DNA of 64,000 nucleotides from positions 8,757,359 through 8,821,358 of the forward strand of contig JASSKH010000028.1 in NCBI GenBank assembly GCA_031763025.1. Reading direction: 5' to 3'. The stretch comes from Macrocystis pyrifera (Eukaryota > Sar > Phaeophyceae > Laminariales > Laminariaceae). The notes under the pieces are model-generated. The model was given only the letters and a program-made list of their open reading frames with translations. It was not told the DNA's origin and did not search any database. Below are positions 38,610 through 49,682 of the stretch, in pieces; the stretch's first letter is position 1; each line of letters starts with the position of its first letter. The position numbers and the translations under genes are program-made.

Positions 38610-41600
38610 TTCGGAACAGCGGGGCGCTTGGTCTTCGTACCGGGCCGTACGTGCCTAGTCCACGGGTGGTTCTGAACGATCTTTGGGGACCCAGGAAGAG
38701 TGTTTGTTTTTGTCAGTTTTTTTTTTGTTTTTGTTTATATCATCACTTTTACTTTCCAGCCTAACTCGTCGTAGGAGGTTTTTTAACCTCAGCGATCTTC
38801 CGGACAAGGCGTGGTCACAGGTGTTGTCCCTTCCTCCCCCCCCCCCCCGGTACGTGCCTTTATATTTTTTTGTCGCGCATAGGGTTCAGCATTCCCACTG
38901 CTGCTCGTCGATTTTCATCGAATGTAGCCAACCCGCGCTCTCGCGCTTTCCGCTATGATCATTTTTTTATGCAAGGAAAAGCCCTTGCGAGCATGCACTC
39001 GGTGAGACTCGAACCCCACGAAATCGATCTTGATAGGCACGCGGGACCACCTACCAAGCCACCGGGGACGCCGGCATGAGGAAATTCAGTTTTTTTTTTA
39101 AAGCGTTTAATCAAGGCTTATCACAGCATATCTTCCTGGACTTTGGGGGATGATTTTTTGTCTGCCCGATATGTTTCTGGTGTGTTCTCCTGTTTTGTGG
39201 GCTGGGTTGGGATGTGTTTTTGCGTATTTTGTCCTGCCTACCCCTCTCGCTCAGTGTCGGGACTGGTCTGGGAAATCGGTCGCTCAATTGCGGCCCAGGA
39301 CGCGCTTTCAGAGTTGTGGACTGGGTTTAGGTGGTTCTTGCCGTCTTCCGTGTTATTTCTCTTTTCGTTCCCGTACTCACTTTTCGCTTTTTTCCATGCA
39401 TCTTCCTCGCCTCCCCCCCCCCGTGCGGGTGGCATGGTGATGGCTTTCATTGACGATTTCTTCCTGCCCCTTAAGGCTAGGTCTTCCCTTTATTTTTTTT
39501 ACGTACTTTGCCGGCTTCGTTGCCTCGCCGTTCAGAGGTGTGGAAGTGGGTTTTGAGGAGCCGCATCTTCGACTCATGTTCTAGTTCGTGGAATCGGGGT
39601 TTCCACGAATTTCCCATAATTCTGCATAAACGGCTCATCAGAATGGGCTAGTGTTATGATACTGCTTTGAATGAGGTTGAAAGCCCGGTATTTACCTGGG
39701 TTCAGTCACTGGGAACGTATTTGTAGTACTTGGAAGGCGTATCTTAGGTGGAAAACCAGGGGTTTTCCAGCGACGCACGAGCTTGGTCTTAGTCTCCGCG
39801 TGCACGAAAGGAATAAAAAGCTGCTCTTCTTCTATCTCTAAGCAAACAACAAACGTGAGTACCAACGAGTACCGACTTAATAGGCAAACCTGTTCAGGGA
39901 TACAAAGTGTCCCGCAACCTTGACCTTAACAACAAGGTCCCACTTTACTACTTGGTACTACGGGGGTCCATAGTTAATAGGACCTATGGTATACATGAAA
40001 ACCTATGTACTTACCTATTTTTAATACCAATATTTGGTCCTCTTTACTATGGTCCCCCATAATAGTAAGTTTTCATTTTTTTTTTCGTACTACGCACGAT
40101 AATTATTTGTACTTTCAGTTCAATACGTAAATACATCAACACCAGCACAGCTTCTGCTAAAAAAAAAAAGTCCAATTTCGTATTTGATCAGATTAAGACG
40201 AAATACATCAGCTGTGACTTCGACTGATTACCTGAATAGTTGATACCAGGTACTCAATTTTGCAAGCTGCGTAATACGCCTACCGTTCTAATTTCATTTA
40301 TGTTACCGTATGGTAGTTGTGCACAGTTTATGATGTGTTTATACAGGAATTACTACTGATTTTTTTGTACAACTCGAAATTTTGTAAAATTGATTTCTTA
40401 ATTCGTGGTGGGAATGGATCGGAACAGACGACCACGAATGTATCTTGCACGGGAAGAGGCAAGTTGTGTCGGCAGGAGGGGCTGTATGTGACAACGGGGT
40501 GCAGTTTTTGATGACGGGACGGTAATTTAAGGTGTCAAGACGGGACGGGACGGTAATTTCCAACGGGAGAGATTTTATCGGCGGGACGGGACGGTAATTG
40601 CCCATGGGAGAGATTTTTATCGGCGGGACGGGACTGCGGGACCATTCTGACGGCGGTTTTACCGTCCCGTTCCATCGTTACCGCCGTAACCGTCCCGCCG
40701 AGGTGCAGTGGTATGCCTTGGTTTTCATGGTGGACGTGAGATTCGAACTTACGACCAATGACCCATGTCCTGCCGATAGACGGCATATGTTAAGATATTA
40801 GTGCGTGTCGCTGCACTCGATTATTTTTCCACTTTTCTGGGGGTCTCGGAGCGTTTTCTCACGCTTTTCCTTCGGCGTTTTCTGAGCTTTCGTGTCGGGG
40901 TTTTTCTGCTCGATATTCTGTATTATTTTGGCACTTTCTGGTTTTCTCTGGGCCGGGTTTGGGATGGTTCTTTGCGTATTTCGTCCTGCCTATACCTCCC
41001 TCGTTCGGTGCCGGGGCTGGTCTGTGAAATCGGGCTACTCATGTGTGGCACAGGACACGTGTTGTGAGAATTTTGGCCCCGGTTTACGAGGTGACTCTTT
41101 TTTGCGTATTTCGTGCGATTTTCCTTCTTGTGCTGCCGATCCCCCTTCGCTCGGGAGCCGGGGATGATTTTGACCAAAAAGACTACTCGCACTGTGGCAG
41201 CGGATGGCATGACCTTTGATCCCAACCTTTTGCGTTTCCGTCGACACATTCTCGCCCCACACCCCCCCCTTGCGGGTGGTATGGTGATGGCTTTCGTTGA
41301 CGCATTGTTTTTTGTCCCTTACGGTTGTGGGACCTTCTTACTTTCTTTGTCTTGTGTGCGTGTGTGTGCGTGTGGATCTCTCGCCGTGCGCCGCAGCAGG
41401 TGTCACAGGCCCCGTGAGGGTGTCCACAGCCCGCAACAAGCAGCGATTCACGTAGAAAAGTTGTATCCTGCATTTAAAACGCACTCTTCCTACTACGGGG
41501 GTCCATAGTAAACAGGACCAAATATTGTTAGTAAAAAATAGGTAAATATACATGTTTTCGTTTGTACCGTAGGTCCTGTTAACTATGGTCCCCCGTAATA

Positions 41601-44600
41601 GAAGTGAGGAAGCCCAACAAGTCGGCAAGTCGGCACCCCCGTTTCACGGCTGGCTATATGTCCGACTACGTTGAGTAGTCGGTGCCGACTCACAAGCCCC
41701 GTATCTTTTTTTGTTTTGACCGAAGAGGCCATATCAATGACCCGAAATAAAAAACGGCTTTTATATCTTCGACGTACTACTGCTGTACTGCACTTTCGAA
41801 CACTATCAAACGAACTACGGAAAGCTCTAATCGAGGTCATCAGTTTGTGTCCGAGAGGATCCATCTATGGTCTACGTACAGGCTAGTAGCAGGGCGCTCA
41901 TATCTGCCTGGTATTTGCTACCTGGTACGTGTATATAAAATATACCGTGTGTACTATATGCAGACATACATGCCCGTGGTCCTCGGGCGGACGAAATGCA
42001 CTAAAAGTGCATGAAGGAGGGCACCCGCTGTTAATAAATTCGGTCGAAATGTAAGTTGAGGCTTGTTTTCTCACGGTAAGTACGCAAAGGGATTTTGCCG
42101 AAGAAGCTACGTAACCGTGCCCAGGGTGGTTGGGTGTTTAGTGTACAACAGTAACTGTAGTAGTTACAAGGCTTTCCTTCGGAGTGGGTATTCCGTCGTT
42201 TCGTGTACATATAACTGCAATTGATTGGCGACATAGCCCAAAGCCAACCAAACTATTAATAAATGTATTTGTGTAAGAAACGGTGAAGGATGTAATAATC
42301 GCGTTTATTTATGAATGTAATGTGAAACGTAAGATCGGGTGACGCAAGAGTAAGAATGACATTCGTCTAATAATAAGAATAACATATTTCATCAGTGTGG
42401 GGAGAGAGTGGAGTAGTGCTTGGCATGTGGATGATATACAACATACAGGCTGTTGTTTAAAGGAAGGTTTGGGACAGGAGAGAGAAAGCAGCAGTGCCGG
42501 CAACGACAACGGTTATGGAAATGTTGTATAGTTGCTGGGCGGCCGCGATTTCGATGTAGCCAGCATAGGAGTTTGGATGAGACATGATATGTAAATAGTC
42601 TTCCAGGATGCTGTAGTAACGAGGCGGGAGGCCCAGAATGTGGATCTGTTCGCTGTTGAACCCGTTGGGTATGTGTAGGAAGAAATAATCGTGATTTTGG
42701 GAAATGTGTGAAACAATTTGTTTCCTTTCGTTCGTCCTGGCTGGCGACAATCTGCTTGGCGTACTGCTTCGGAATTCCGCGAAGCCCTGGAGCAGGCGAA
42801 ATGGAAGGGGGAATTTTTGCGCTTGATGATGATGTCTCCGTCTTTGATGGTGGAGTCCGTCAGGCGGCAGTTGTAGCACTTCCCACGGACCTGGTCGAAG
42901 TAAACATAAAGGGTGCGCGGGGCGGGAGTGGCGTGCAGGGAATGGCGGGGGAGGGGGAAGGGGGGGGGGGGGCAGAGTTCATTATTTGTACTACTCTACA
43001 GCGGCACAACAGCAGTACGTAATCGCTTGCTATACGACGGCAGCAGCAGCAGCAGCAGAAGCAGCAAGTACGTAATTTCCTTGACGATACAGAAATATGT
43101 ACACACACAAGTGTAGTACAGTACACACACAAATCACGTGCAGCATGATGTACGGCAACAACGCAGCAGCGCCACAAAACGACCAGGAAACACAATTATC
43201 CGAGTACATACATACAAGCATTCAGTGAATATTGCGGCAGCACTAAAAGCAGAGCAGCAGCAGCAGCAGAAGCAGCAACGGATCGCCACAGCGTTGGCAG
43301 CAGCAGCATAGCAACGATATGAAAAGAAGGGAGAAAAAAAGTATGTACCCCGAGGCCGTCCGAAAAGTATTTTTGGTACCTCACTATAGACCCTCCTCCG
43401 CATGCTGTACGGCAACAACGCAGCAGCATGGCAACAATACGAAATACGAGAAAAAGTAGTACGTACGCAAAATGCAGGAGCAAAAAACGACCAAAATATT
43501 TTTTTTACGTATCAAAAAAAACATTTGGGCACGAAAACGGCCAATAAAAACAATAATCCGCGTTGGCAGCAGCAGCATAGCAACGACATGAAAATAAAGA
43601 AGAAAAAAAGTATGTACCCTGGTATGCCGCAATCGCAAAACCTAGGGAAGTTCATTGACGATACCGAAATATGTACAAACACAAGTGCAGCATGGTGTAC
43701 GGCAACAACGCAGCAGCACCACAGCAGCAGCATAGCAACGATATATATGAAAATAACAAAGCCAAAAACGAGAAATTGCAGTACGTACGCAAAATGCAGG
43801 AGCAAAACGACAAAAATATTTTTTCACGTATCAAAAGGAACCATTTCGTGTGCCCGAAGACGGAAAATAAATAATTCTCTCTATTTACAGTACGAAATAA
43901 TTAAATTGAAATTGGGGTCAAGGGTACAAAAACGACCAAGAAAAACAGTAATCCGAGTACATACGAACATTCAGTGGATATTGCGGCAGCATTAGCAGCA
44001 GCAGCAGCAGAAGCAGCTACAGCATTAGCAGCAGCAGAAGCTGCAACGAATCGCCGCAGCGTTGGCAGCGTTGGCAGCAGCAGCAGCAGCATAGCAACGA
44101 TATGAAAATAAGGAAGAAAAAAAGCATGTACCCTGGTATGCCGCCATCGCAAAACCTACGGAATTGACGATCCGAAAATATGTACGCTTCCAGCATGATG
44201 CACGGCAACAACGCAGCAGCACTACAGCAGCAGCGAGTGCACAGGAGAAGCAGGTACACAGCAGCAGCAGCACTCATGGCGTGGCGCTGACAGCAGCAGC
44301 GGCAGCAGCGGCAGCCGAAAACGAGCAAAATGAGTACGTGGGTCACCAAAACATGTACACACAGAAATCGTGTGCTTCACGTCCCGCAAACAGTTGTGCA
44401 TGTGCGCGTTCGCGTGCACTGTGTGTAAGAGGAGCCGACGCAACGCACGAAGGGGAAAGAACGAGCATGGGTGAGTAAAAAAAAAATAAACGCTACGTAA
44501 AAAGTTTGTATGCAAAAAGGCAATTGAAAACCCCCCAAAAAAGTACTGGCAACATACAGCATGCACAATAGACATAAGACACTCACCACTGTCAGCAATC

Positions 44601-46450
44601 TCGAGGGAGTACGAGACAGTCCCTTCCTTGATCGGGCGAGCACAGAACTCGCAGTCGGTTGCCCTGTCAGGATGATCCCGCCACCACGCACGTGAGATCC
44701 TTGCAGGTGGCGAAGGCCACGTTTTTGCCACCAGGCGCGGAGTTCTTGACCAAGTAAGTGCTGGTCCGTGCACTGGTCGCAAACAACAGCCGGCACCAGG
44801 TCGGTCTTTGTCGTTGCCGCTCTCTTGCCAGAGGGCGAGGACCACGCGCCTCTCGACGAGGGGGAGGTGAGCTTAGGGGGCGTGGAGAAGGGAGAGGCGG
44901 GGGTTGCAGCACCAGCAGGTTCGCCACCGACAGCAGCAGCTTGGCCGCCGACAACTGCACCTATCTATGCCGTTCGTCGAAGGCGAGACGCCTCTTTTAG
45001 GCGCCGTGCGAAGAGCTGTCTATTGGTTGGCAGTTTGCGGAAGAAGAAAGAAGAAAGGTTGTTTGGCTGTTCGGCTGTTTCAAAGAAGAAGGGCTGTTTG
45101 CGAAGAGCTGTCTATCAGTCGGTCTGTCTGCCAAGAGCTAGCAAGTGACAACGACCTCAAAAATCGTAATTATAGTTGTATTTATACTGCATGTAGTCCT
45201 ATACATATTTATGAGTACACACCTGTAGTCCGAAGACCAGACGCTCGGAACCCTCTCCCGAAGCCTTTACGCGGATGGCAATACCGCTAGCCTCCTCGCA
45301 GAAAGGGCTGACGGCAACCCACGGATATCCGGTCTTGTGCTTGGCCTGGGACGAGTACTCGAAACGCTGAACCCTGTTCGTATATATCTCCCAGCCGCCC
45401 CCCCTCAGGTCAGTGGTAGGCGCGTGGCCCCACGAGTATCCCGCACCTTCTTTCTCTACCTGCCGCAGCTTCCGGGGCTCTCTGCCTTGCTCGGCGAGAG
45501 TTGTGAGTCTACGCCTCGTAGTCGTCAACGACAAGACGCTGCTGGCGATGGCGGTGCTCAGGCCCTCGGACGACAGCTCCGGCCGGTGAAATTCGCCGTG
45601 CGCCCCCGCGTCCCGGGCGGCTTCGGCCATCGCCTGGAGGACGGAGAAGTCTCCGTCCCGACGGGCGACCCCGAGGGTCGTCACGCAGAGCTGCTGCCCG
45701 AGCAACTCCGCCAGAGAGCGCACCCTGTCGGTGATGCTGTCGACAACGTCCTGGTAGCTCTCGCCGTCGCAACATGTGATCTGGTCGCTCGGCTTACCGT
45801 CCGAGAGGAACAGCAGAGCAAGTGCACAGCAGCCGTTGGTACCCCCGCCGAGAAGCTCCTCTGCGACGGCAAGGGCGGGTAGGTAGTGGCCGTGCGACCG
45901 CGGCTCGCCGTCGTCGTGCAAGCCGACGAACTTGTCGTACAGGACCAGGCCCATGGGCTCCCGCTCGTAGATCACCTCCGCCGAGTCGCGCATGAGGACG
46001 AGGGACACGACGTCTGTGTCGGACGCCTCTCGGGTTACGCGCTGCTTCGCCACGAAGTCGAGGGCCAGCATCCCAAAAACGGCCTGGGAGCGGTTTTTGA
46101 AGTCAAAGACGTCCGATGTCCTCATGGAGCCGGACTGATCGACGACTATAACCGTATGCGACGTGCACAGGGACGGGTCCCTCTCGAGGCGCTGCTTGGT
46201 GGCCTTGTGGCTCCGGCGGCGCGCCCACGTCAAGGCCGGGTGCGGGATGTCGATGGGCACGGCGTACGACGTAATCTCTCGCGTGGATGATGCGTCCGTT
46301 ATGTAGACTATGTCGGCATGCGTGTATTTCCATCTGGCGGCGCCCGTGGTGGGGTCAGGCCACCCCGACTCCTTTCGTCCAAGCTGGACCGCCGCCTGTA
46401 AGTCGAGCCGGTCGATCCCGCGGAGGGCGCGACGCTCCCTGCCATGGAGA
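32294..46450 (-). CDS. VWA domain-alpha-kinase protein (VwkA-like), two exons seen, 5' end unresolved
   Basis: Read on the minus strand: exon 46450-45223 (409 codons plus one base), intron, exon 33283-32294 (329 codons and TAG). Both junctions are phase 0 (CAG-GTGTGT donor, TACAG acceptor). Residues about 98-300 form a von Willebrand A domain: VIVVDQSGSM gives the MIDAS D104-x-S106-x-S108, and LLFLSDGKPSD follows. The alpha-kinase domain begins at about 340 and crosses the intron. VAK supplies Lys428; VEKLLE and KWNGNNGYV follow; then an acidic and RGRGRGG insert. The C-lobe has FSHFTY (His654), DLQGV (Asp668), LTDP (Asp690) and THKCNDVC (His722, Cys724, Cys728), the zinc site known from TRPM7 and eEF2K-type kinases. 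All key residues are present. The family phosphorylates Ser/Thr in proteins; Dictyostelium VwkA affects myosin II assembly and the contractile vacuole. The upstream exon is unknown: an in-frame TGA lies near 46540, and the acceptor after TTTTTCTCAAG sets my start. Confidence 0.93.
33572..34362. mobile_element. Possible DNA element with diverged terminal inverted repeats
   Basis: The left end TTAACGAGGAAAAAGAAACG near 33577 is roughly complementary to the right end near 34320-34351, where the complement reads CTAACGAGGAC then A-rich. The match runs about 40 bases with errors, partly in simple A/T-rich sequence. No target duplication was found and there is no transposase. Confidence 0.4.
34807..35055 (+). 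repeat. 5' LTR of a truncated retroelement
   Basis: Starts TGTTATGGTACTG and ends CTTGATCTTAACA. It is followed after two bases by TGGCGTTGTCAGC, a primer-binding-site-like sequence: the complement ends in CCA, as a tRNA 3' end would. Related copies are at 36210-36490 (inverted) and 39652-39931. Confidence 0.7.
35750..35857. mobile_element. Palindromic MITE, copy 1
   Basis: About 108 bases. The terminal inverted repeats are TATTACGAGGGTCCATAG and its complement, extending to TTAATAGGACC. The interior is A/T-rich with TATATATTTACCTATTTTT. No coding sequence. The family occurs at least five times inside this intron. Confidence 0.85.
36210..36490 (-). repeat. 5' LTR of a second truncated retroelement, facing the first
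   Basis: Inverted copy of 34807-35055. Just outside its lower end is GCCGACGACGCCACT, which on the minus strand is AG then TGGCGTCGTCGGC, the same primer-binding site. The two 5' LTRs therefore face each other across about 1.15 kb. A further short copy of the LTR end is at 36113-36137. Confidence 0.68.
37087..37554 (+). repeat. Direct tandem duplication, unit about 233 bases
   Basis: The unit starting TCGATCGACAAA at 37087 repeats at 37319. Shared stretches include the TCGGTCGGTGAT region, GTGGCGTGGG, CCAGGCGTCT and AGACGACAAAAA. Divergence is substantial, and neither unit has a conserved frame. Confidence 0.8.
37952..38063. mobile_element. Palindromic MITE, copy 2, followed by two half copies
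   Basis: A full element is followed at about 38064-38112 by a right half and at about 38128-38162 by a left half, then the next full copy. Repeated insertion into itself, or template switching between palindromic arms, would give this. Confidence 0.8.
38163..38275. mobile_element. Palindromic MITE, copy 3
   Basis: Ends TATTACGGGGGTCC and its complement, with C runs expanded to nine at the right end. The interior matches copies 1, 4 and 5. Confidence 0.85.
38580..39080 (-). repeat. Diverged SINE-like copy with tRNA-like head and C/G tail
   Basis: On the minus strand a head near 39075 has an A-box-like TGGCTTGGTAGGTGG and a B box GGGTTCGAGTCTC. The tail near 38690-38600 (CCTGGGTCCCC, CAAAGATCG, CGCTGTTC, then G run) resembles the tail of the SINE at 21084. 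The stretch between is longer than in other copies and may contain an insertion. Confidence 0.5.
39652..39931 (+). repeat. LTR, probably 3' LTR
   Basis: Copy of 34807-35055, preceded by GAATGGGCTAG, which matches the GGGTGGGCTAG before the TRIM 3' LTR. The following bases (ACAAGGTCCC) lack the primer-binding site, so this is read as a 3' LTR. Confidence 0.6.
39956..40064. mobile_element. Palindromic MITE, copy 4
   Basis: Starts TACTACGGGGGTCCATAG and ends CTATGGTCCCCCATAATA, with the standard interior. It lies 25 bases past an LTR. Confidence 0.85.
40515..40800. repeat. GGGACGG array and adjoining tRNA-like B box
   Basis: The motif CGGGACGGTAAT recurs four times at 40515-40600 and appears inverted (TTACCGTCCCG) at 40660-40670 and 40690-40700, suggesting a small foldback. 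Next to it, at about 40737-40760, the minus strand has a B box AGTTCGAATCTC, perhaps a SINE head. Confidence 0.5.
41491..41600. mobile_element. Palindromic MITE, copy 5
   Basis: Ends TACTACGGGGGTCCATAG and CTATGGTCCCCCGTAATA, full interior. It is close in sequence to copies 3 and 4. Confidence 0.85.
43000..44260 (+). repeat. CAG/GCA-rich complex array
   Basis: A unit with GTACGGCAACAACGCAGCAGC recurs near 43150, 43405, 43695 and 44205. It alternates with A-rich stretches sharing TACGTACGCAAAATGCAGGAGCA-type sequence (43460 and 43785) and GAAGAAAAAAAGTATGTACC. Pure CAG blocks occur at 43043, 43255 and 43995. Units are 250-300 bases with rearrangements. All frames seen are repeat translations, not genes. 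Confidence 0.75.
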
Positions 46451-46649
46451 CTTGAGAAAAACGGGACGTCGCTTATGACGCCAGGAGAAGAGCTGGAGGA
46501 GCTTCTTCTCCGGCGGCAGCGGCGTTTGTTGTTGGCATTTCATGCGCCATCGTGGATCGGAGCTACTGGTACGAAAAAGGAATGACGCGAAAACGAGATA
46601 ACGCTCACAGTCACAGTAGCACGGGATCTCGCAGCCTTGTCGCTGCCAC

Positions 46650-46735
46650 TGTTTGTTGCTGCTGCTGCCGCTGCCCCTGCTGCCCCTGCCCCTGCTGCCG
46701 CCGTTGCTGCTGCTGTTTGTCGCTGCTTTTGCTTA
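46650..46735 (+). repeat. CTG/CCCCTG compound microsatellite
   Basis: Interspersed GCTGCTGCT and CCCCTGCTGCC units, next to the 5' part of the VWA exon. On the minus strand it would read as a glutamine-rich stretch, but no frame joins it to the VWA exon. Confidence 0.8.
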
Positions 46736-48043
46736 GATACTTGCCGCTGTTTGTTGTATACCTGTTGCCTCTTGTATCCGTCGGTGAAAATGCCTGTCTG
46801 CGATCTATATATCTCATCGTGCGGATTGTTTGCGGATTGTTTGCGGGGGAATTTTACTTATTTCCGCCGGAAAGGTTTAATATCCATGGGTCCAGGTCGT
46901 GCCAAACAAATACTCGTATTTTTGTATTTAAAATCTTTCCGCCGTGGGCACACAAAGCATAGAATTTTGAATTTGTGAATTTGTGAGTTTTGCCTCAGTT
47001 CTAATCTTCGGACAATCAGATGCAAATTAAATCAGAAAAAAGGGTAAATAAATGTGCCAAAATCAGGTATATTCTACCTGTGATCCGTTTCAGCCAGAAT
47101 CAGGTACTACATCCTAAACCCGAAGTAAAAAACGCGTGCCACGAGCGGCGCTGTTATGTCCATGAAAATCCGGTAAAAAAAGAATGCGCCTAAAAAAGCA
47201 TATACGAAAAAAAAAGTGTGCCACATGGCCTCCAAAATCTGAACTGTTTGTTTTCTTTAGGGTGTAGGTACCGCGGGCTCCACTTGGACCTGCAGAGTCA
47301 CTGTGATTAATAATAATATCATAATAATAATATTACGCTTCGTTTGTTTCGCCACGGCGGGAGCGCCAAGAGTATATTTACTCTGGCGCCCCCCCCGCCG
47401 TTGACAGCTTTAGAGCTTCTAGACCGTGTCGGAAACGCCTGCTCGCGGCAAGAAATTATCTTGCCGTATCAAACCTGAGACCACCTCGACGCGGGTGGTG
47501 CAGACGAAATGCCGTGTGACCATGTGGTGCCGCTATATATATGGACTGCTGCTTGTGATGCGGAGACCGCTCTAGGGTAGTGGTAAGGGACGCAGGTGGT
47601 TCTGGCAGCTGGAAAAGCAGTGCTTCGCTTCTTCTGATTTAGATCTTCTTATTGATGGCGAGAGCTGAGGAGGTGCTCTGGTAGAGAAGTGAGAGGTAGG
47701 GGGGCGGGACTCGACGCCCAGATATACTCGTCCCACCCCACGCCACAAGCTCTCCTAAATTCCTCTTATCTGATGTACTCCAACAGAACTTTCCTATGGC
47801 TACCGATCGTTCTTCTGCTAATGTAAGAACTTCTCACTTCGTAGTCCTATCTGCATCAAGGAACATTACTCTCGTCTAACGGGCTATCCGCCCTAGGGAA
47901 CATTCCTAAAATAACGATACTCTCGACTAACGGAATATCCGCCGGGTTAATCCGTTCTTTGGATTATTCTCGTATTCGTGAAACTACAAGACTGCAACGT
48001 ATTATCTATATCTATAGCCCATGAATACTCTACTCATATCACA

Positions 48044-48056
48044 CTAGCCCACCCTG
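48044..48056 (-). other. Polypurine tract and start of a 3' LTR
   Basis: The minus strand reads CAGGGTGGGCTAG followed by TGTGATATGAG. The first 13 bases match the tract before the 3' LTR of the TRIM-like element at 10851. It may mark the 3' end of the integrase-bearing element, since orientation agrees, with the LTR extending below 48044 for an unknown length. Confidence 0.5.
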
Positions 48057-49682
48057 AATAGTCGTATATGCAGACCACAAGATGGTCGGAGGGTGATGAC
48101 AAAGTTCATCCCGCCAGAAAAAGGTGGTCGAAGATGCGGCTATTCGAAACAAAAGAAATGAGGCTATATATCCCCCCACACCTCGTAATAAAACCCAAAC
48201 ACTACGAAGAGGGGGTGTTCGCTGCGAACAACCACGGAAAGGGAGACTAAAGGAGAGAGAGACACAGAACTCATAGCAGAGGCGAAAGGAAAAATCACCC
48301 GAAATGAAAACAAAGAAAGACGAACGCAAAATGAGGCAGAAACCGAAGCGAAGGCCGAAGAAGAAAACGAAGACCCAAATGAAGACAAAAGAAGGACGTA
48401 CAAGCGTTTCACTGGAGCCATTGTCTGGGGCCCAAGGAAGTACGAAAGGGTTGTTCGCTGAACCGGGTTGGCGAACGAGGAAACTCTAAAAAGGAGATAG
48501 CGATCACAATTCAAAAACATATATATATATCCGCTAGGCCCCATGCCTTGTCTTGTGGCGAAGGTCCTAACATGGTAGTCATCATGCGAGACAGAAGGGA
48601 CACAGCTAGAGTGCTATGAGGGCTGCGTGTACTAGGGACTACTAAAACCGAGAGACGCAACAAGCAACGCGGCGTCTCGGAGACCTGTCCGTGGTGTGAA
48701 CAAAACCAGCAAACGTAGCAAGGTAGCCAACTCAACAAAAACAAACTCAAAGACGGTGGCGGCAAAAAAAATCGCAAGAAAATCCGCAAGAAAATCGGCC
48801 TAATGCGTGCAGTTCGAAGTTGTAGATAGCGCGGGGCCCAAAAACTAGCGTGTGCAACTCGGTCAACCGGGGCGACATTAAACGTGGTGTCGTTTGCCAG
48901 CGGACAGAGGGGGTGTGCGGGATACCGGACAAGAAAGAAAGAAGAAGAAAAGGGAAAGAGAAAACGAAATACCATCGGGACCAGAAAACAGACAAAAAGC
49001 TGGACACAGGTCAGGAGAGATCGATCGTGTCCGAACCGCATATGTATGGCCGATAACTCAGCGGCCTTCCGGGGCGGCAATGCTATCGGGACCCTACTTG
49101 TCAAACATGGAAGAAACACGGGTGAGCTGGAAGCTCGATATAGTCTTAGCTCGAGGATCGTCTGAAACACGGGTCGGCGGAAGTCGACTAAGGTCAGAGC
49201 ACAGCTCAGGCTACAACACGATTTTACCTCGGCGTGATATCGCCGATAATTGGCTGTAGGCTAGTGGAGTACAAACACAAATGCAAATGAAGGTATCGCT
49301 ACGAGTCAGTGGCCTGAACGTAAGGAGGTTACACGGAGCCGTAGACGATAAGAAGAAAAAAGAACGGGGGGGGTGGGGGGGGGGACGATGATACTTCCAA
49401 ACACACCCAAAAAAAAGAAACATACACGGCCTCGGATCGGTAGCCAACACGGGGTCGGTCAAGCGATACCGGTGGCGGTAGATGGAAACAAACACTCCCA
49501 AGAAGATGGCTGCTGATGACTATTGAAGACTAGCCCTGAAGAACTATTCGTAAGATATTGCAGACTAACCAGAACCAAATACCCAGAACTAACAAAAGAC
49601 TAAACTAAGGCTAACCAGGGGGGGGGGGTGGAAACGGTGGGGGTTCCGCGGGACACATCAGAGTTTCGCAGCACCCCACGTG

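Larger units (their letters stand above)
33284..45222 (-). other. 11.9-kb intron of the alpha-kinase gene
   Basis: It separates GLQ (end of the exon at 45223) from EIDSSGG (start of the exon at 33283), inside the kinase N-lobe. It is ten or more times longer than the other introns in the window and contains five near-complete palindromic MITEs, three LTR copies, SINE-like copies, a tandem duplication and a CAG-rich array. A cysteine-containing minus-strand frame at about 44590-44700 (CEFCARPIKEG) is seen but unplaced. An unrecognised small exon inside is possible. Confidence 0.8.
46451..49682. other. 5' flank or intron of the kinase gene and 3' flank of the retrotransposon
   Basis: No exon could be assigned. 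It holds a CTG/CCCTGC compound repeat (46650-46735) and an AAT-rich microsatellite (47308-47335). A purine-tract/LTR junction on the minus strand lies near 48044. The first kinase exon is probably somewhere here or further right. Confidence 0.4.

Noticed and set aside
38985-39075. Possible tRNA gene on the minus strand
   Set aside because: A- and B-box-like sequences are present, but the acceptor stem does not pair and the sequence continues into a SINE-like tail. Treated as a SINE head.
43000-44260. CRISPR-like or protein-coding repeat array
   Set aside because: Repeats are CAG-rich, unequal in length and diverged, with no regular spacers. The host is eukaryotic. Frames here are just repeat translations.
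44590-44845. Minus-strand frame with CEFCARPIKEG, reminiscent of a PARP-type zinc finger
   Set aside because: It lies inside the kinase intron, its two best frames conflict, and no acceptor/donor pair joins it to another exon. Noted in the intron entry only.
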